Assembly (NCBI RefSeq): GCF_026248685.1
Contig: NZ_CP111036.1
Location: 434,001 to 498,000 of the forward strand
Direction: 5' to 3'
DNA length: 64,000 nt
Origin: Haladaptatus caseinilyticus
GTDB taxonomy: Archaea; Halobacteriota; Halobacteria; Halobacteriales; Haladaptataceae
Of the stretch, positions 1-8,808 are shown in pieces (positions within the stretch are counted from its first letter, which is position 1; each line of letters starts with the position of its first letter). The notes below the pieces were generated by a model. It was not told where the DNA came from and did no database searches. It saw only the letters and a list, made by a program, of their open reading frames with translations. Position numbers and translations under genes: made by a program.

Positions 1-321
1 GCAAAGATACTCCGCGACGACCCCGAAGTCGATTTCGACGTCGATGGCGAGATGCAGGCCGACACCGCAGTCGTCGAGGAAATCCTCACCGGAACCTACG
101 AGTTCTCAGACCTGGACCAACCAGCGAACGTGCTCGTCTTCCCGAACCTCGAGGCGGGTAACATCGGCTACAAACTCCTCCAGCGACTCGGCGGCGCGGA
201 GGCCATCGGGCCGATGCTCGTCGGCATGGACAAACCGGTCCACGTCCTCCAACGCGGCGACGAAGTGAAGGACATCGTCAACCTGGCAGGCGTGGCGGTC
301 GTGGACGCACAGAAAGAATAG
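1..321 (+). CDS. maeB: NADP-dependent malic enzyme, C-terminal end (partial)
   Basis: Open from the first base of the window, so only about the last 106 residues are present. The segment looks like the end of the phosphotransacetylase-like domain of long (about 750-residue) malic enzymes: it has the N(L)EAGNIGYKLLQRLGGAE stretch and the GPMLVGMDKPVHVLQRGD stretch typical of that domain. Malic enzymes decarboxylate malate to pyruvate with NAD(P) reduction. The alternative is a free-standing phosphate acetyltransferase, which shares this domain; haloarchaea usually carry the fused form, so malic enzyme is favoured. A T-rich tract just after the stop (around 342-362) may end the transcript. Confidence 0.8.
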   Translation, partial: AKILRDDPEVDFDVDGEMQADTAVVEEILTGTYEFSDLDQPANVLVFPNLEAGNIGYKLLQRLGGAEAIGPMLVGMDKPVHVLQRGDEVKDIVNLAGVAVVDAQKE

Positions 322-425
322 CATCCGCAAGCAGGGAGTAGCGTTTTTTGGTGGCGATTTTTTGCGTGAGCGGTGCCCACAGTGCCGTAGGCACGAGGAC
401 ACAGTATTGAGTAAAGCCGAACCCT

Positions 426-854
426 TCACCGAGGACGTCCGGAAACTCGTCCTTTCGAAACCGGTTCTTCCGACCCGGACATCGAATACAGGGGTCTCAC
501 GGGGACAACGGTATGCGTCTTCGCCACGCCGTCCTGATGACGCCGCCACTTGGTCGATTCGTATAGAACGTATCCATCGGGACAGCGTTCTCGGATTGCA
601 TCGATCAGATCCGTGAACCCGTCGGAGTCGAACCGCGCTTCCGAAACGTAATCCGTCTCGACGACGATCGAATCCCGCTGGGGAAGTCGGTCGAGTCGGC
701 CTTCACAGATGGTCTCGAACTCGTGTGCCAGCGCAGGGAGATCGGTGTCGAGCGGAAGCTTGACGTACGCCTGCCGGTAGTCAGGGCGGTTCGTTCGTCG
801 TTTCCAATATCGTCTCAGCGAGTCGAATATCCGCGTACCCATCGCGTGCCACAC
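426..854 (-). CDS. Hypothetical protein, 142 aa
   Basis: I do not recognise a family. The product is a mixed alpha/beta soluble protein with a basic N-terminus (RRYWKRR) and a central segment rich in acidic residues, including FDSDGFTDLIDAIRERCPDG. The composition of the middle part is typical of a haloarchaeal coding region. A second in-frame ATG lies four codons in (842) and may be the real start. The last 15 or so residues are low in acidic residues and may be a non-conserved tail. It runs opposite to its neighbours and has no clear partner gene. Confidence 0.55.
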   Translation of the reverse strand: MWHAMGTRIFDSLRRYWKRRTNRPDYRQAYVKLPLDTDLPALAHEFETICEGRLDRLPQRDSIVVETDYVSEARFDSDGFTDLIDAIRERCPDGYVLYESTKWRRHQDGVAKTHTVVPVRPLYSMSGSEEPVSKGRVSGRPR

Positions 855-1023
855 CTTACGGCAGTCCTCTCTGAGGGGTGTTGTAGTCGTTTCGTTGTCG
901 GTATCATACCGATTCGTGACCTATCACCGCCGTGGCCGGTTCGGTAGACAGTGCACAAGCCAAGCCGTCGAGCCTCGAATTTCAGGGAAGACGGTATGAA
1001 TATGCACGACGTTCCGATTCGAC

Positions 1024-1122
1024 ATGAGCAACGACCCGCATCAGTGCAAGGTGTGTGGGGCGACGTTCTGCACCGAACGGAAACTCCGAAAACACATGCG
1101 TGAGCAGGGACTCGTGGACTGA
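1024..1122 (+). CDS. 32-residue zinc-finger-like microprotein
   Basis: ATG at 1024 and TGA at 1120 define a 32-residue product with CKVCGATF near the N-terminus (Cys8 and Cys11), followed by a basic helix, RKLRKHMREQG, with a His at residue 25. This is the first half and helix of a C2H2 finger, but the usual second His is missing; Cys16 could supply a further ligand. Small single-domain zinc-finger proteins are common in haloarchaea, which supports it being real. It stands alone between divergent or convergent genes, 13 bp from the convergent end of the RNase H gene. A weak A/T-rich element lies about 25 bases upstream, suggesting a short leader. Confidence 0.55.
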   Translation: MSNDPHQCKVCGATFCTERKLRKHMREQGLVD

Positions 1123-1135
1123 ACGTCAGTATCGA

Positions 1136-1777
1136 TCAATCACCTGCGTGCCTGTTCGCCCGGGATGGCGGCGGGATCTGTGGTTCGCTCGATCCCGGAG
1201 CGTCGGGGAGCAGGCACCGCACCGGTTCGCGGTTCACGTGCGCGTACTCCTTCGGCGCGTTCGCCAAGGGGTGTGCGGGGTTGCAATCGCTCCGGATTTG
1301 GGCGGCCCGAAGTTCACCGAAACCGGCGATTCTGGCACGGATGCCGCGCCAGTGGAATCGCCCCGCAGAGGGAACGGTGAACGGTTTCGGGGGTCGCCAG
1401 TCGGTTCGATTGCTGGCGAGCACCGCATTGTTGACGTTGGCGGCGAGTTGGTCGTGGTCAACCAGCACACCGACTCGTGCATTCGCGGGGGCGCGAACGG
1501 CTAACACGTCGAGACCCAAGTGAAGTGCTCGGTATTCGGCGACGTTGTTGTCGGGGACATCATAGTCGGGGACAGAAAGCCGGGTGACACGCTTGCCATC
1601 GCGGGTTTCGATGATGACGCCGAGCCCGCCCTCACCGGCGTTGTGACTGTACGAGCCATCGGTGGCGACGTAGAAATCACGGTGGTGGGTATGGGGTGGA
1701 TGGGCGATGTGCGGCGTGGGCGACTCGTCGAACAAATCTCGCAGTGAGGGATGTCGGCCGTGAACGGCCATATTCAA
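1136..1777 (-). CDS. rnhA: Ribonuclease H-like protein, 213 aa
   Basis: Cleaves the RNA strand of RNA/DNA hybrids. The RNase H fold motifs are visible: ATDGSY (first catalytic Asp) near residue 40, NNVAEYRAL (Glu) near residue 80, and a VGVLVDHDQL segment near residue 103 carrying the third acidic residue. The N-terminal 35 residues are His/Pro rich and may be a linker. The C-terminal half, after about residue 125, resembles no domain I know and may be a haloarchaeal extension. The ATG at 1777 faces the transporter operon across a 124-base AT-rich spacer, so the two transcripts diverge. Confidence 0.75.
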   Translation of the reverse strand: MNMAVHGRHPSLRDLFDESPTPHIAHPPHTHHRDFYVATDGSYSHNAGEGGLGVIIETRDGKRVTRLSVPDYDVPDNNVAEYRALHLGLDVLAVRAPANARVGVLVDHDQLAANVNNAVLASNRTDWRPPKPFTVPSAGRFHWRGIRARIAGFGELRAAQIRSDCNPAHPLANAPKEYAHVNREPVRCLLPDAPGSSEPQIPPPSRANRHAGD

Positions 1778-1867
1778 CCTTTCGATGTCTGATTACATAA
1801 AAGTGAGGTTGTGTTCGACAATATATGTCATGAGATTATTAGACGCGGGGATTGATGACTTCTACCA

Positions 1868-1881
1868 CAGATATATATCTG
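1868..1881. promoter_or_regulatory. Perfect 14-bp palindrome containing the TATA box of the peptide-transporter operon
   Basis: CAGATATATATCTG is its own reverse complement. Its ATATATAT core lies about 27 bases before the ATG at 1902, the distance expected for an archaeal TATA box of a leaderless or very short-leader transcript. A dimeric regulator bound here would block TBP, so it is a plausible operator. That it is an operator is inference; the palindrome and spacing are seen directly. Confidence 0.5.
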
Positions 1882-1901
1882 AGAAACGGCCATAAGAGGG
1901 T

Positions 1902-3500
1902 ATGCCCGACGAGCAACTGAATCGGCGCACGTATCTGAAGCTTGCAGGTGGAGCCGCGGCAACGGCTTCGATCGCCGGATGCACGAGCGGAAACGGCAAC
2001 GGAAATCAGGACGGAACGACTACCGGCGGTAACGGTGGAGGCGGCGGACAGACGGGCGATTTCCCCGTCATCATCACTCAGGGGCAGATGCCATCGACGC
2101 TCGACCCCCACAACCATCGGGAAACAACGACGGACAACGTCGTCCTGCAGGCCTACGAAGGCTTGCTCTCCCGCGACCCGAAGGGAAAAATCACGAAGAA
2201 ACTGGCGACGAACTACGAACGTACCGGCGATAGGACGGTCGAGTTCACCATCCGCGACGACGTGAAATTCCACAACGGGGACAACCTGACTCCGGAGGAC
2301 GTCGCCTTCAGCATCAACCGCATCGTGAAATCGGACGTTGGTGGGTTGGAAAGTCCACAGAGCGACCAGCTTTCCGGCGTGACGGGCGCGAAAGTCAAAG
2401 ACGGCAAGATCGAGGTCACGTCCGACGGCGTCAACCCTATCGTGTTCGGCCTGTTCGCCACGTACTGTGACATCGTCCAGAAGAAGTGGATAGAGAACAA
2501 CAACAAGAACTTCATCGCCAAGAACATGAACGGCACCGGGCCGTTCAAGCTGCAGAACTATCAGGAGGACGTGAAGGTCGTCTTCCAGCGCAACGAGAAC
2601 TACTGGCGCGACCCGGCCGCCGTTTCACAGCTCACCTTCAACGCGGCGAAGGAGTCGAGCACACGAGTGAACCAACTCGTCAACGGCGAGACGGACATCG
2701 TCGTCAACGTCCCGCCACAGGACGCAGGACGCGTGAGAGGGTCCGACAAGTCGCGCCTCGCCGCGGTGCCGAGCACGCGCATCATCTACAACGCGATGCG
2801 CTACGACGTGGAGCCGTTCTCTAGCACGAAGTTCCGTCAGGCGATGAACCTCGCCATCGACCTGCCGAGCATCATCAAGAACGTCCTCTCCGGCTTCGCC
2901 GACCAGACCAGTCAACCGACGCTGGAGGGATTTACCGGCTACAATTCGAACGTCAAACCGTACGAGCAGAACAAAAAGAAGGCCGAGCGCCTCGTCCGGG
3001 AGAGTGGTCACGCCGGTGCGCAGATTACGCTTCACACGCCGGTCGGTCGGTACCTGAAGGACGTGGAAATCGCACAGGCCGTCTCCCAGCAAATAAACCA
3101 ACTCAGCAACGTCAACTGTTCCGTCCAACAGCGTGATTTCAACGCACTCGCCGGGGAGTTGGCCGACGGGGACATCAAAACAGGCCCACACTTCTACCTC
3201 ATCGGATGGGGTAATGCGACGTTCGACGCCAGTCAAACTATCATCCCGCTACTGACGAAGGATGGGGCGCTCACCTCCTACAGCAACGAGCAGGTGAACA
3301 AGCTGATGAAGGAGGCTCAGAACATGCCGGACGGCCAAAAGCGCAACGCGAAGCTGAAAGAGGTGAACAAGATCCTCCACAACGACGCGCCGTGGATATA
3401 CCTCAACCGGCAGTACAGCGTTTACGGCGTCAACCAACAGTTAAAGTGGGAAGCACGGCGCGATGAACTCATCGACGCCTACGCGATTTCGCAAAAGTAG
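1902..3500 (+). CDS. Peptide ABC transporter substrate-binding lipoprotein
   Basis: Extracytoplasmic solute-binding protein of family 5 (DppA/OppA type), 532 aa. The N-terminus has a twin-arginine signal (RRTYLKLAGGAA) ending in a lipobox-like IAGC with Cys near residue 27, followed by a Gly/Asn/Thr-rich linker, the usual anchor of haloarchaeal lipoproteins. The family hallmarks TLDPHNHRETTTDNVV near residue 65 and DDVKFHNGDNLTPEDVAFSINR near residue 120 are present. It is the first gene of a five-gene operon; 31 bases separate it from the first permease. The substrate is probably peptides, but family 5 members also bind nickel or sugars, so the ligand is unproven. Confidence 0.9.
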   Translation: MPDEQLNRRTYLKLAGGAAATASIAGCTSGNGNGNQDGTTTGGNGGGGGQTGDFPVIITQGQMPSTLDPHNHRETTTDNVVLQAYEGLLSRDPKGKITKKLATNYERTGDRTVEFTIRDDVKFHNGDNLTPEDVAFSINRIVKSDVGGLESPQSDQLSGVTGAKVKDGKIEVTSDGVNPIVFGLFATYCDIVQKKWIENNNKNFIAKNMNGTGPFKLQNYQEDVKVVFQRNENYWRDPAAVSQLTFNAAKESSTRVNQLVNGETDIVVNVPPQDAGRVRGSDKSRLAAVPSTRIIYNAMRYDVEPFSSTKFRQAMNLAIDLPSIIKNVLSGFADQTSQPTLEGFTGYNSNVKPYEQNKKKAERLVRESGHAGAQITLHTPVGRYLKDVEIAQAVSQQINQLSNVNCSVQQRDFNALAGELADGDIKTGPHFYLIGWGNATFDASQTIIPLLTKDGALTSYSNEQVNKLMKEAQNMPDGQKRNAKLKEVNKILHNDAPWIYLNRQYSVYGVNQQLKWEARRDELIDAYAISQK

Positions 3501-3531
3501 GATGTCGGAACTATCGATGAGGTGTCAGTAG

Positions 3532-4518
3532 ATGTCGATGGGTCGATTCATGCTCCGACGGAGCGTACAGGGGATATTCGTCATCTGGGGCGTCGTCACC
3601 GTGGTGTTTCTCCTGCGATTCATCACGCCCGGCGACCCCGTCACGTTTATCGCACCGTTGGACGCGAGTCCGCAGTTAAAACAGCGAATCGCGGTCGAAC
3701 TCGGGTTGAACAAACCACTGTACGTCCAGTATTTCGAGTATCTTGCGGGACTCCTGCAAGGGGATATGGGCTACTCGTACATCTCGGGAACGCAGGCCAG
3801 TACGCGGATCTTCAATCGCCTTCCGGCGACGCTCGAACTGGCGGTCGCGGCGAGTCTCGTCGCGGTCGTCATCTCGATTCCGCTGGGCGTCCTCAGTGCG
3901 ACGCGTCGTCACGAGCCGGCGGACTATCTAGCGACGACGTTCTCGCTGGCCGGTATCAGCACGCCGAACTTCTGGCTCGGCATTATGTTGGTACTGTTGC
4001 TGGCCGTCGGTGGGCCGCTTCCGACGAGTCAACGTGGAATCGGTCTGCTCCCCGCGATAGAGATGCTGTTCACGCAGGGGAGCTTCAACGGACTGGTGAC
4101 GTGGGCGACACACATCTTCCTCCCGGCGATAACGCTCGGGACGTACTTCACCGCCCTCATCACCCGTCTCACGCGGAGCGGCATGCTCGACGAACTGGGT
4201 AAGACCTACATCCGCGCATCGCGGGCGAAGGGACTGCCGGAGACGCTGGTCCGATACAAACACGCGCTCCGGAACACACTCATCCCCGTCATCACCGTCC
4301 TCGGACTGCAGTTGGGGACGCTCATCGGCGGCGCGGTCATCACCGAACAGGTGTTCGCGTGGCCGGGACTCGGGACCCTCATCATCAACTCCATCAACGC
4401 CCGTGATTGGCCGTTGATCCAGGGGTCGCTCATCGTCGTCGGCACCGGCTTCGTCGTTCTGAACATCTTCGTGGACGCGCTGTACGCCTACATCAATCCA
4501 CAGGTGGTGTACGAATGA
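3532..4518 (+). CDS. dppB: Peptide ABC transporter permease, DppB type
   Basis: Inner-membrane permease of 328 aa with about six membrane segments. The N-terminal TM followed by the FLLRFITPGDPV segment is typical of DppB. The cytoplasmic EAA loop, which contacts the ATPases, is at residues 225-250 (IRASRAKGLPETLVRYKHAL). The stop overlaps the start of the next permease (ATGA), indicating translational coupling. Confidence 0.92.
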   Translation: MSMGRFMLRRSVQGIFVIWGVVTVVFLLRFITPGDPVTFIAPLDASPQLKQRIAVELGLNKPLYVQYFEYLAGLLQGDMGYSYISGTQASTRIFNRLPATLELAVAASLVAVVISIPLGVLSATRRHEPADYLATTFSLAGISTPNFWLGIMLVLLLAVGGPLPTSQRGIGLLPAIEMLFTQGSFNGLVTWATHIFLPAITLGTYFTALITRLTRSGMLDELGKTYIRASRAKGLPETLVRYKHALRNTLIPVITVLGLQLGTLIGGAVITEQVFAWPGLGTLIINSINARDWPLIQGSLIVVGTGFVVLNIFVDALYAYINPQVVYE

Positions 4519-5531
4519 TTTCGCCGCGTACGCTTCGAAACCTCAAGCGGGAATACCGGCAGAGTTTGCTCGCGAAAATCGGCATCGTCGTCGTTATCGG
4601 TGTCATCTTCGTCGCGATGTTCGCACCGCTGTTGGCACCGCACAACCCGACTCGGCAGAACCTGGACGACTCCAATCTGCCGCCGCTGGGGTTCAGCAAA
4701 CAGACGACGGAGACGACCACTGAAATGGTCGATGGAGAGATAAAACTCATCAACAACACGAGCTACGTCGAAGCAAATCCCACGTATCCGCTCGGAACCG
4801 ACCAGCTCGGCCGGGACATGTTGTCGCGAGTGATCTACGGGGCGCGAACGTCGCTCCTCGTCGGCCTGTTCGGAACCGCGCTGGCCACGCTTATCGGCGT
4901 GACCGTCGGGCTGGTCGCGGGGTACTACGGCAAACTCGTGGACGACGCGCTGATGCGGAGCGCCGACATCATGCTGGCGTTTCCGTCGCTGGTGTTGGCC
5001 ATCGCGCTGGTTGGCCTGTTCAAGCGCGCAGTGATTACGTTCCCAGACCCGCTCGTGGCGCTGGGAGTCGTCTCCGGAATGCCCGCGAAAATCGCGCTTC
5101 CGGGGACGGTTATCCTCGTCGTTGCGCTCGTCAACTGGGTGTGGTTCGCCCGTGTCTCACGTGGTGAGGCCCTATCCGTGTCCGGTAAGGAGTACGTGAA
5201 AGCGTCCCGGTCAGTCGGGGCGCGAGACTCGTTCATCCTGCGCAAACACATCCTGCCGAACAGCGTGACGCCGATCATCGTGCTGGCGACCATCCAGATC
5301 GCCGCGATCATCCTGCTGGAAAGCGCGCTGTCGTACCTCGGATTCTCCGGGGTGAACCTCTCGTGGGGCTTCGACATCTCGCAAGGGCGGGATTATTTGG
5401 CCACCTCGTGGTGGATTTCGACGGTTCCCGGCTTAGCGATCGTCATCACCGTCATCGGCATCAACCTCGTCGGAGACTGGTTGCGAGACGCCCTCGACCC
5501 CGGTATCGAGGGCGAAGGAGGTGGCGTATGA
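4515..5531 (+). CDS. dppC: Peptide ABC transporter permease, DppC type
   Basis: Second permease, 338 aa. It has one N-terminal membrane segment, an external loop with YPLGTDQLGRDMLSR typical of DppC, then five more segments and an EAA loop (VKASRSVGARDSFILRKHIL). The start at 4515 is chosen because it overlaps the dppB stop by four bases; a longer open frame upstream only reads dppB in another frame. Its own stop overlaps the next ATG in the same way. Confidence 0.92.
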   Translation: MISPRTLRNLKREYRQSLLAKIGIVVVIGVIFVAMFAPLLAPHNPTRQNLDDSNLPPLGFSKQTTETTTEMVDGEIKLINNTSYVEANPTYPLGTDQLGRDMLSRVIYGARTSLLVGLFGTALATLIGVTVGLVAGYYGKLVDDALMRSADIMLAFPSLVLAIALVGLFKRAVITFPDPLVALGVVSGMPAKIALPGTVILVVALVNWVWFARVSRGEALSVSGKEYVKASRSVGARDSFILRKHILPNSVTPIIVLATIQIAAIILLESALSYLGFSGVNLSWGFDISQGRDYLATSWWISTVPGLAIVITVIGINLVGDWLRDALDPGIEGEGGGV

Positions 5532-6727
5532 GCGACCTGCTTCGCGTCCGCGACCTCTCGACGCGCTTCTTCACGGAGAAGGGGCAGGTCAACGCCTGTG
5601 AATCGCTCAGTTTCGACGTCCGGGAGGAAGAAGTGTTCGGCGTCGTCGGCGAATCCGGGTCGGGGAAGAGCGTCGCCGCGCTTTCCATCATCGACCTCGT
5701 GGAATCGCCGGGTAAAATCACCTCCGGCGAAGTGTGGTACCGGAACCCGACGCTCGCCGAGGAGACGAAAAGCGACCGGCCGGAGGCCGTCGATGGCGAG
5801 TTCGTCGATATTCGGCAGTTGACGACCCGCGAACGACGCGCCCTTCGGGGCCCGTCGTTCAGCATGATCTTCCAGGACCCGATGAGCAGTCTGAACCCGT
5901 CGATTACCGTCGGCGAACAGATCGCGGAAGCGGTCGAAGTCCAACGGCGAGCGCGGTCGAACCCACGCTCGACGCGCTCGCGGACGCAGGGGTACGGGCT
6001 TACCAACCTGATCGCGAGTACCGTCCTGCCGTCGCAGGATTACGTCAGCGAGGCGAGTCACGCGAAAGCTGTCTCCCTGCTGGAGCAAGTCGGCATCCCC
6101 GACCCTGCGGACCGCGCAGAGGAGTATCCACACCAGTTCTCCGGCGGGATGCTTCAGCGGGCGATGATAGCCCAGGCACTCGCGGGGGAACCGGACCTGC
6201 TCATCGCGGACGAACCGACGACGGCGCTGGACGTGACGATCCAGGCCCAAATATTGGACCTCCTGCGGGACTTGCAGGAGGACACCGGCATGAGCATCAT
6301 GCTCATCACGCACAACCTCGGCGTCGTCGCCAGGATGTGCGACCGCGTCGGCGTGATGTACGCCGGGGAGCTGGTCGAGCGCGGAACGCTCGAAGACGTG
6401 TTCGACACGCCGGTACATCCGTACACGCAGGGACTACTCGGGTCGCTTCCGGACTTGGAAGAACCCGACCCGCGACTACAACCGATCGAGGGGAACGTCC
6501 CCGACCTGCTGGATTCGGAGATGGAAGACCGCTGCTACTTCGCCGACCGCTGTCCGAAGGCGATGGAGGATTGCCTCTCCCATCCACCGATGTACGACGC
6601 GGGTGGAAGCGACGAACACGAAGCGCGCTGCGTGCTCACCCAAATGGAGTACGACGAATCGCGCGCGCTGTCGAGCGACCGGTTCGACCGCGACACAGCT
6701 GCCGAAAACGGAGGTGACGAATCATGA
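5528..6727 (+). CDS. dppD: Peptide ABC transporter ATP-binding protein, DppD type
   Basis: ATPase of 399 aa. Walker A is GESGSGKS near residue 43, the signature is [15 protein letters not shown] near residue 205, Walker B is [12 protein letters not shown], and the switch His is in LITHNLG. A roughly 40-residue insertion separates the Q-loop ([12 protein letters not shown]) from the signature. The C-terminal oligopeptide domain has the [14 protein letters not shown] cysteines that bind a cluster in characterised family members. The ATG at 5528 overlaps the dppC stop. Confidence 0.92.
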   Translation: MSDLLRVRDLSTRFFTEKGQVNACESLSFDVREEEVFGVVGESGSGKSVAALSIIDLVESPGKITSGEVWYRNPTLAEETKSDRPEAVDGEFVDIRQLTTRERRALRGPSFSMIFQDPMSSLNPSITVGEQIAEAVEVQRRARSNPRSTRSRTQGYGLTNLIASTVLPSQDYVSEASHAKAVSLLEQVGIPDPADRAEEYPHQFSGGMLQRAMIAQALAGEPDLLIADEPTTALDVTIQAQILDLLRDLQEDTGMSIMLITHNLGVVARMCDRVGVMYAGELVERGTLEDVFDTPVHPYTQGLLGSLPDLEEPDPRLQPIEGNVPDLLDSEMEDRCYFADRCPKAMEDCLSHPPMYDAGGSDEHEARCVLTQMEYDESRALSSDRFDRDTAAENGGDES

Positions 6728-8037
6728 CTGAGCCACTCCTACGCGTCGAAGACTTACAGAAGTACTACTTCGAACGGGACACGTTGACCGACCGTCTGCT
6801 CGGACGGGAGCCGAAAAGCGTGAAAGCGGTCGATGGTATCTCGTTCGGGATACAAGAGGGCGAAACGCTTGGCCTCGTCGGCGAATCGGGCTGCGGAAAA
6901 TCGACCACCGGCGAAACGCTGCTAAGCCTACGCGAACCGACCAGCGGCCGGGTCGAGTTCGACGGCCAAAACGTCTACGAGATGGACGATTTGACCGAGT
7001 TCAGGAAGCGCGCACAAGTGGTCTTTCAGGACCCCTTCTCCAGTCTCGATCCGCGAATGACGGCGGGCGAAATCATCCGCGAACCGCTGGACGTTCACGG
7101 CATCGGGTCGCGGGGAGAACGCAGAGAACGCGTCCAGGACCTCATGGAACGCGTCGGTCTCTCGGCCGGGCAAATCGACCGGTATCCAAACGAGTTCTCC
7201 GGCGGCCAGCGCCAGCGAATCGGAATCGCGCGAGCACTCGCACTGGAACCCGATTTCGTCGTGTTAGACGAACCGGTGTCCGCACTGGACGTGTCGGTAC
7301 AGGCGCAGGTGCTCAACCTCCTGCAGGATTTGCAGGACGAGTTCGGCCTGACATATCTGTTCATCGCCCACGACCTCTCCGTTGTTCGTCATATCTCCGA
7401 CCGTGTGGCGGTGATGTACCTCGGCGAAATCGTGGAGGTCGGACCGGTAGACGAAATCTTCACCGACCCACAGCATCCGTACACACGGGCGTTGTTGGAG
7501 AGCGTTCCGCGCGCCGACACCAGCGAACAGGAACGGGATATCCACACGCTTTCGGGCGACGTGCCATCGCCACGAAATCCGCCGTCGGGCTGTCATTTCC
7601 GGACGCGTTGTCCGAACGTCATCCCGCCACAGAACGTGGACATCAACCAGTCCGCGTACCGCGAGGTGATGGATTACCGCGACCGTCTCGAATCCGACGA
7701 ACTCAGCGTCCAGAGTGTGCGCGAACTGGCCGCCGGACCGGACGAAGACCCGGCCGAACTGGACGAGGAGTCGCTCAAAGCGGAGCTATGGAACGAACTC
7801 TTCAACCACCAGCTAGAGGGTGAAAACCGAGCCACGGTCGCTGAATCGTTCGATCGGTTCGTGTCCGGCGACCACGAGGGTGCAATCGCGGTGATGCGGG
7901 ACCGATTCGAGAGCATTTGTGAACGTCAACGGCCGGTGCTCCAGAATCGCGAACACCCCGCCGCGTGTCATCTCTATGACCAACCGGAGCCGATCCAATC
8001 GGAGGGTGAAGGGGAAATAGAGTCGTCGGCTGATTAA
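6724..8037 (+). CDS. dppF: Peptide ABC transporter ATP-binding protein, DppF type
   Basis: Second ATPase, 437 aa, paired with DppD. Walker A is GESGCGKST near residue 56, the signature is [15 protein letters not shown], and Walker B is [12 protein letters not shown]. The C-terminus is longer than in bacterial DppF: an acidic stretch of about 100 residues separates [10 protein letters not shown] from the terminal CERQRPVL...HPAACHLY cysteines. Such an acidic insertion is common in haloarchaeal versions. It is the last gene of the operon. Confidence 0.92.
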   Translation: MTEPLLRVEDLQKYYFERDTLTDRLLGREPKSVKAVDGISFGIQEGETLGLVGESGCGKSTTGETLLSLREPTSGRVEFDGQNVYEMDDLTEFRKRAQVVFQDPFSSLDPRMTAGEIIREPLDVHGIGSRGERRERVQDLMERVGLSAGQIDRYPNEFSGGQRQRIGIARALALEPDFVVLDEPVSALDVSVQAQVLNLLQDLQDEFGLTYLFIAHDLSVVRHISDRVAVMYLGEIVEVGPVDEIFTDPQHPYTRALLESVPRADTSEQERDIHTLSGDVPSPRNPPSGCHFRTRCPNVIPPQNVDINQSAYREVMDYRDRLESDELSVQSVRELAAGPDEDPAELDEESLKAELWNELFNHQLEGENRATVAESFDRFVSGDHEGAIAVMRDRFESICERQRPVLQNREHPAACHLYDQPEPIQSEGEGEIESSAD

Positions 8038-8145
8038 CCGACACGGATCTCGAACTCTCGTTTTTCGGTAGTATCGACGCGCCGAATTCGCCGACGATAT
8101 CGGACGAAGAGTTATAAGCGAAGAGGCACTACTATAGTAACCCCA

Positions 8146-8808
8146 ATGGTCGCCGGCGAGTATGATTTCTGGCTTCTCGATCTGGACGGTACTCTCATCG
8201 ATATCGAACCGACGTACGTTCGCTCGGTATTCGACCGCGTGAGCGACCGCCTCGGACGGACGTTTACCGAATACGAATCCGAAATAATCTGGCACGGGCT
8301 TGGCGGGTCGCGTGATTCCCAACTGCGTGAGTGGGGTATCGACCCACCGACGTTCTGGGATGCCTTCCACTCGATAGAGGACCCACAAGTGCGGGCCGAG
8401 CACACGTTCCTCTACGACGACGCCGCCTTCGTCGCCGACCTGAACTGTCCCGTCGGGTTGGTCACACACTGTCAGCAGTTCCTCACCGACCCCGTCATCG
8501 ACCGCCTCGATATTCGGGACTGGTTCGACACCATCGTCTGCTGCGACGAGCGGTTGGGATGGAAACCCGACCCGGCGCCGATCGAGTACGCGATGGCCGA
8601 TATGGGCGTCGAAAACGCCGCCCACGGAGTTCTCGCGGGTGACGGATCGAGCGACATCGGCGCGGCGTGGAACGCGGGTCTCGACGCGGTTCACGTCGAA
8701 CGACACGATCCGCACCGTCGAAATCAGTGCGTTCTCGGCGATTACCGAGTGAACAGCTTCGACGAGCTATGGTCGAACCCCGGGAAGGCCATCGAGTATA
8801 CCGACTAG
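8146..8808 (+). CDS. HAD-superfamily hydrolase (phosphoglycolate phosphatase-like), 220 aa
   Basis: Phosphatase fold with motif I LLDLDGTLID at residue 12, a helical cap, motif II as VTHCQQ, the motif III Lys in GWKPDPAPI, and motif IV LAGDGSSDIGAAWNAG. A TATA-like TTATAAG lies about 35 bases before the ATG. The last 42 bases overlap the end of the convergent moeA2 gene, so the two C-termini share DNA on opposite strands. The substrate cannot be told from sequence. Confidence 0.88.
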   Translation: MVAGEYDFWLLDLDGTLIDIEPTYVRSVFDRVSDRLGRTFTEYESEIIWHGLGGSRDSQLREWGIDPPTFWDAFHSIEDPQVRAEHTFLYDDAAFVADLNCPVGLVTHCQQFLTDPVIDRLDIRDWFDTIVCCDERLGWKPDPAPIEYAMADMGVENAAHGVLAGDGSSDIGAAWNAGLDAVHVERHDPHRRNQCVLGDYRVNSFDELWSNPGKAIEYTD

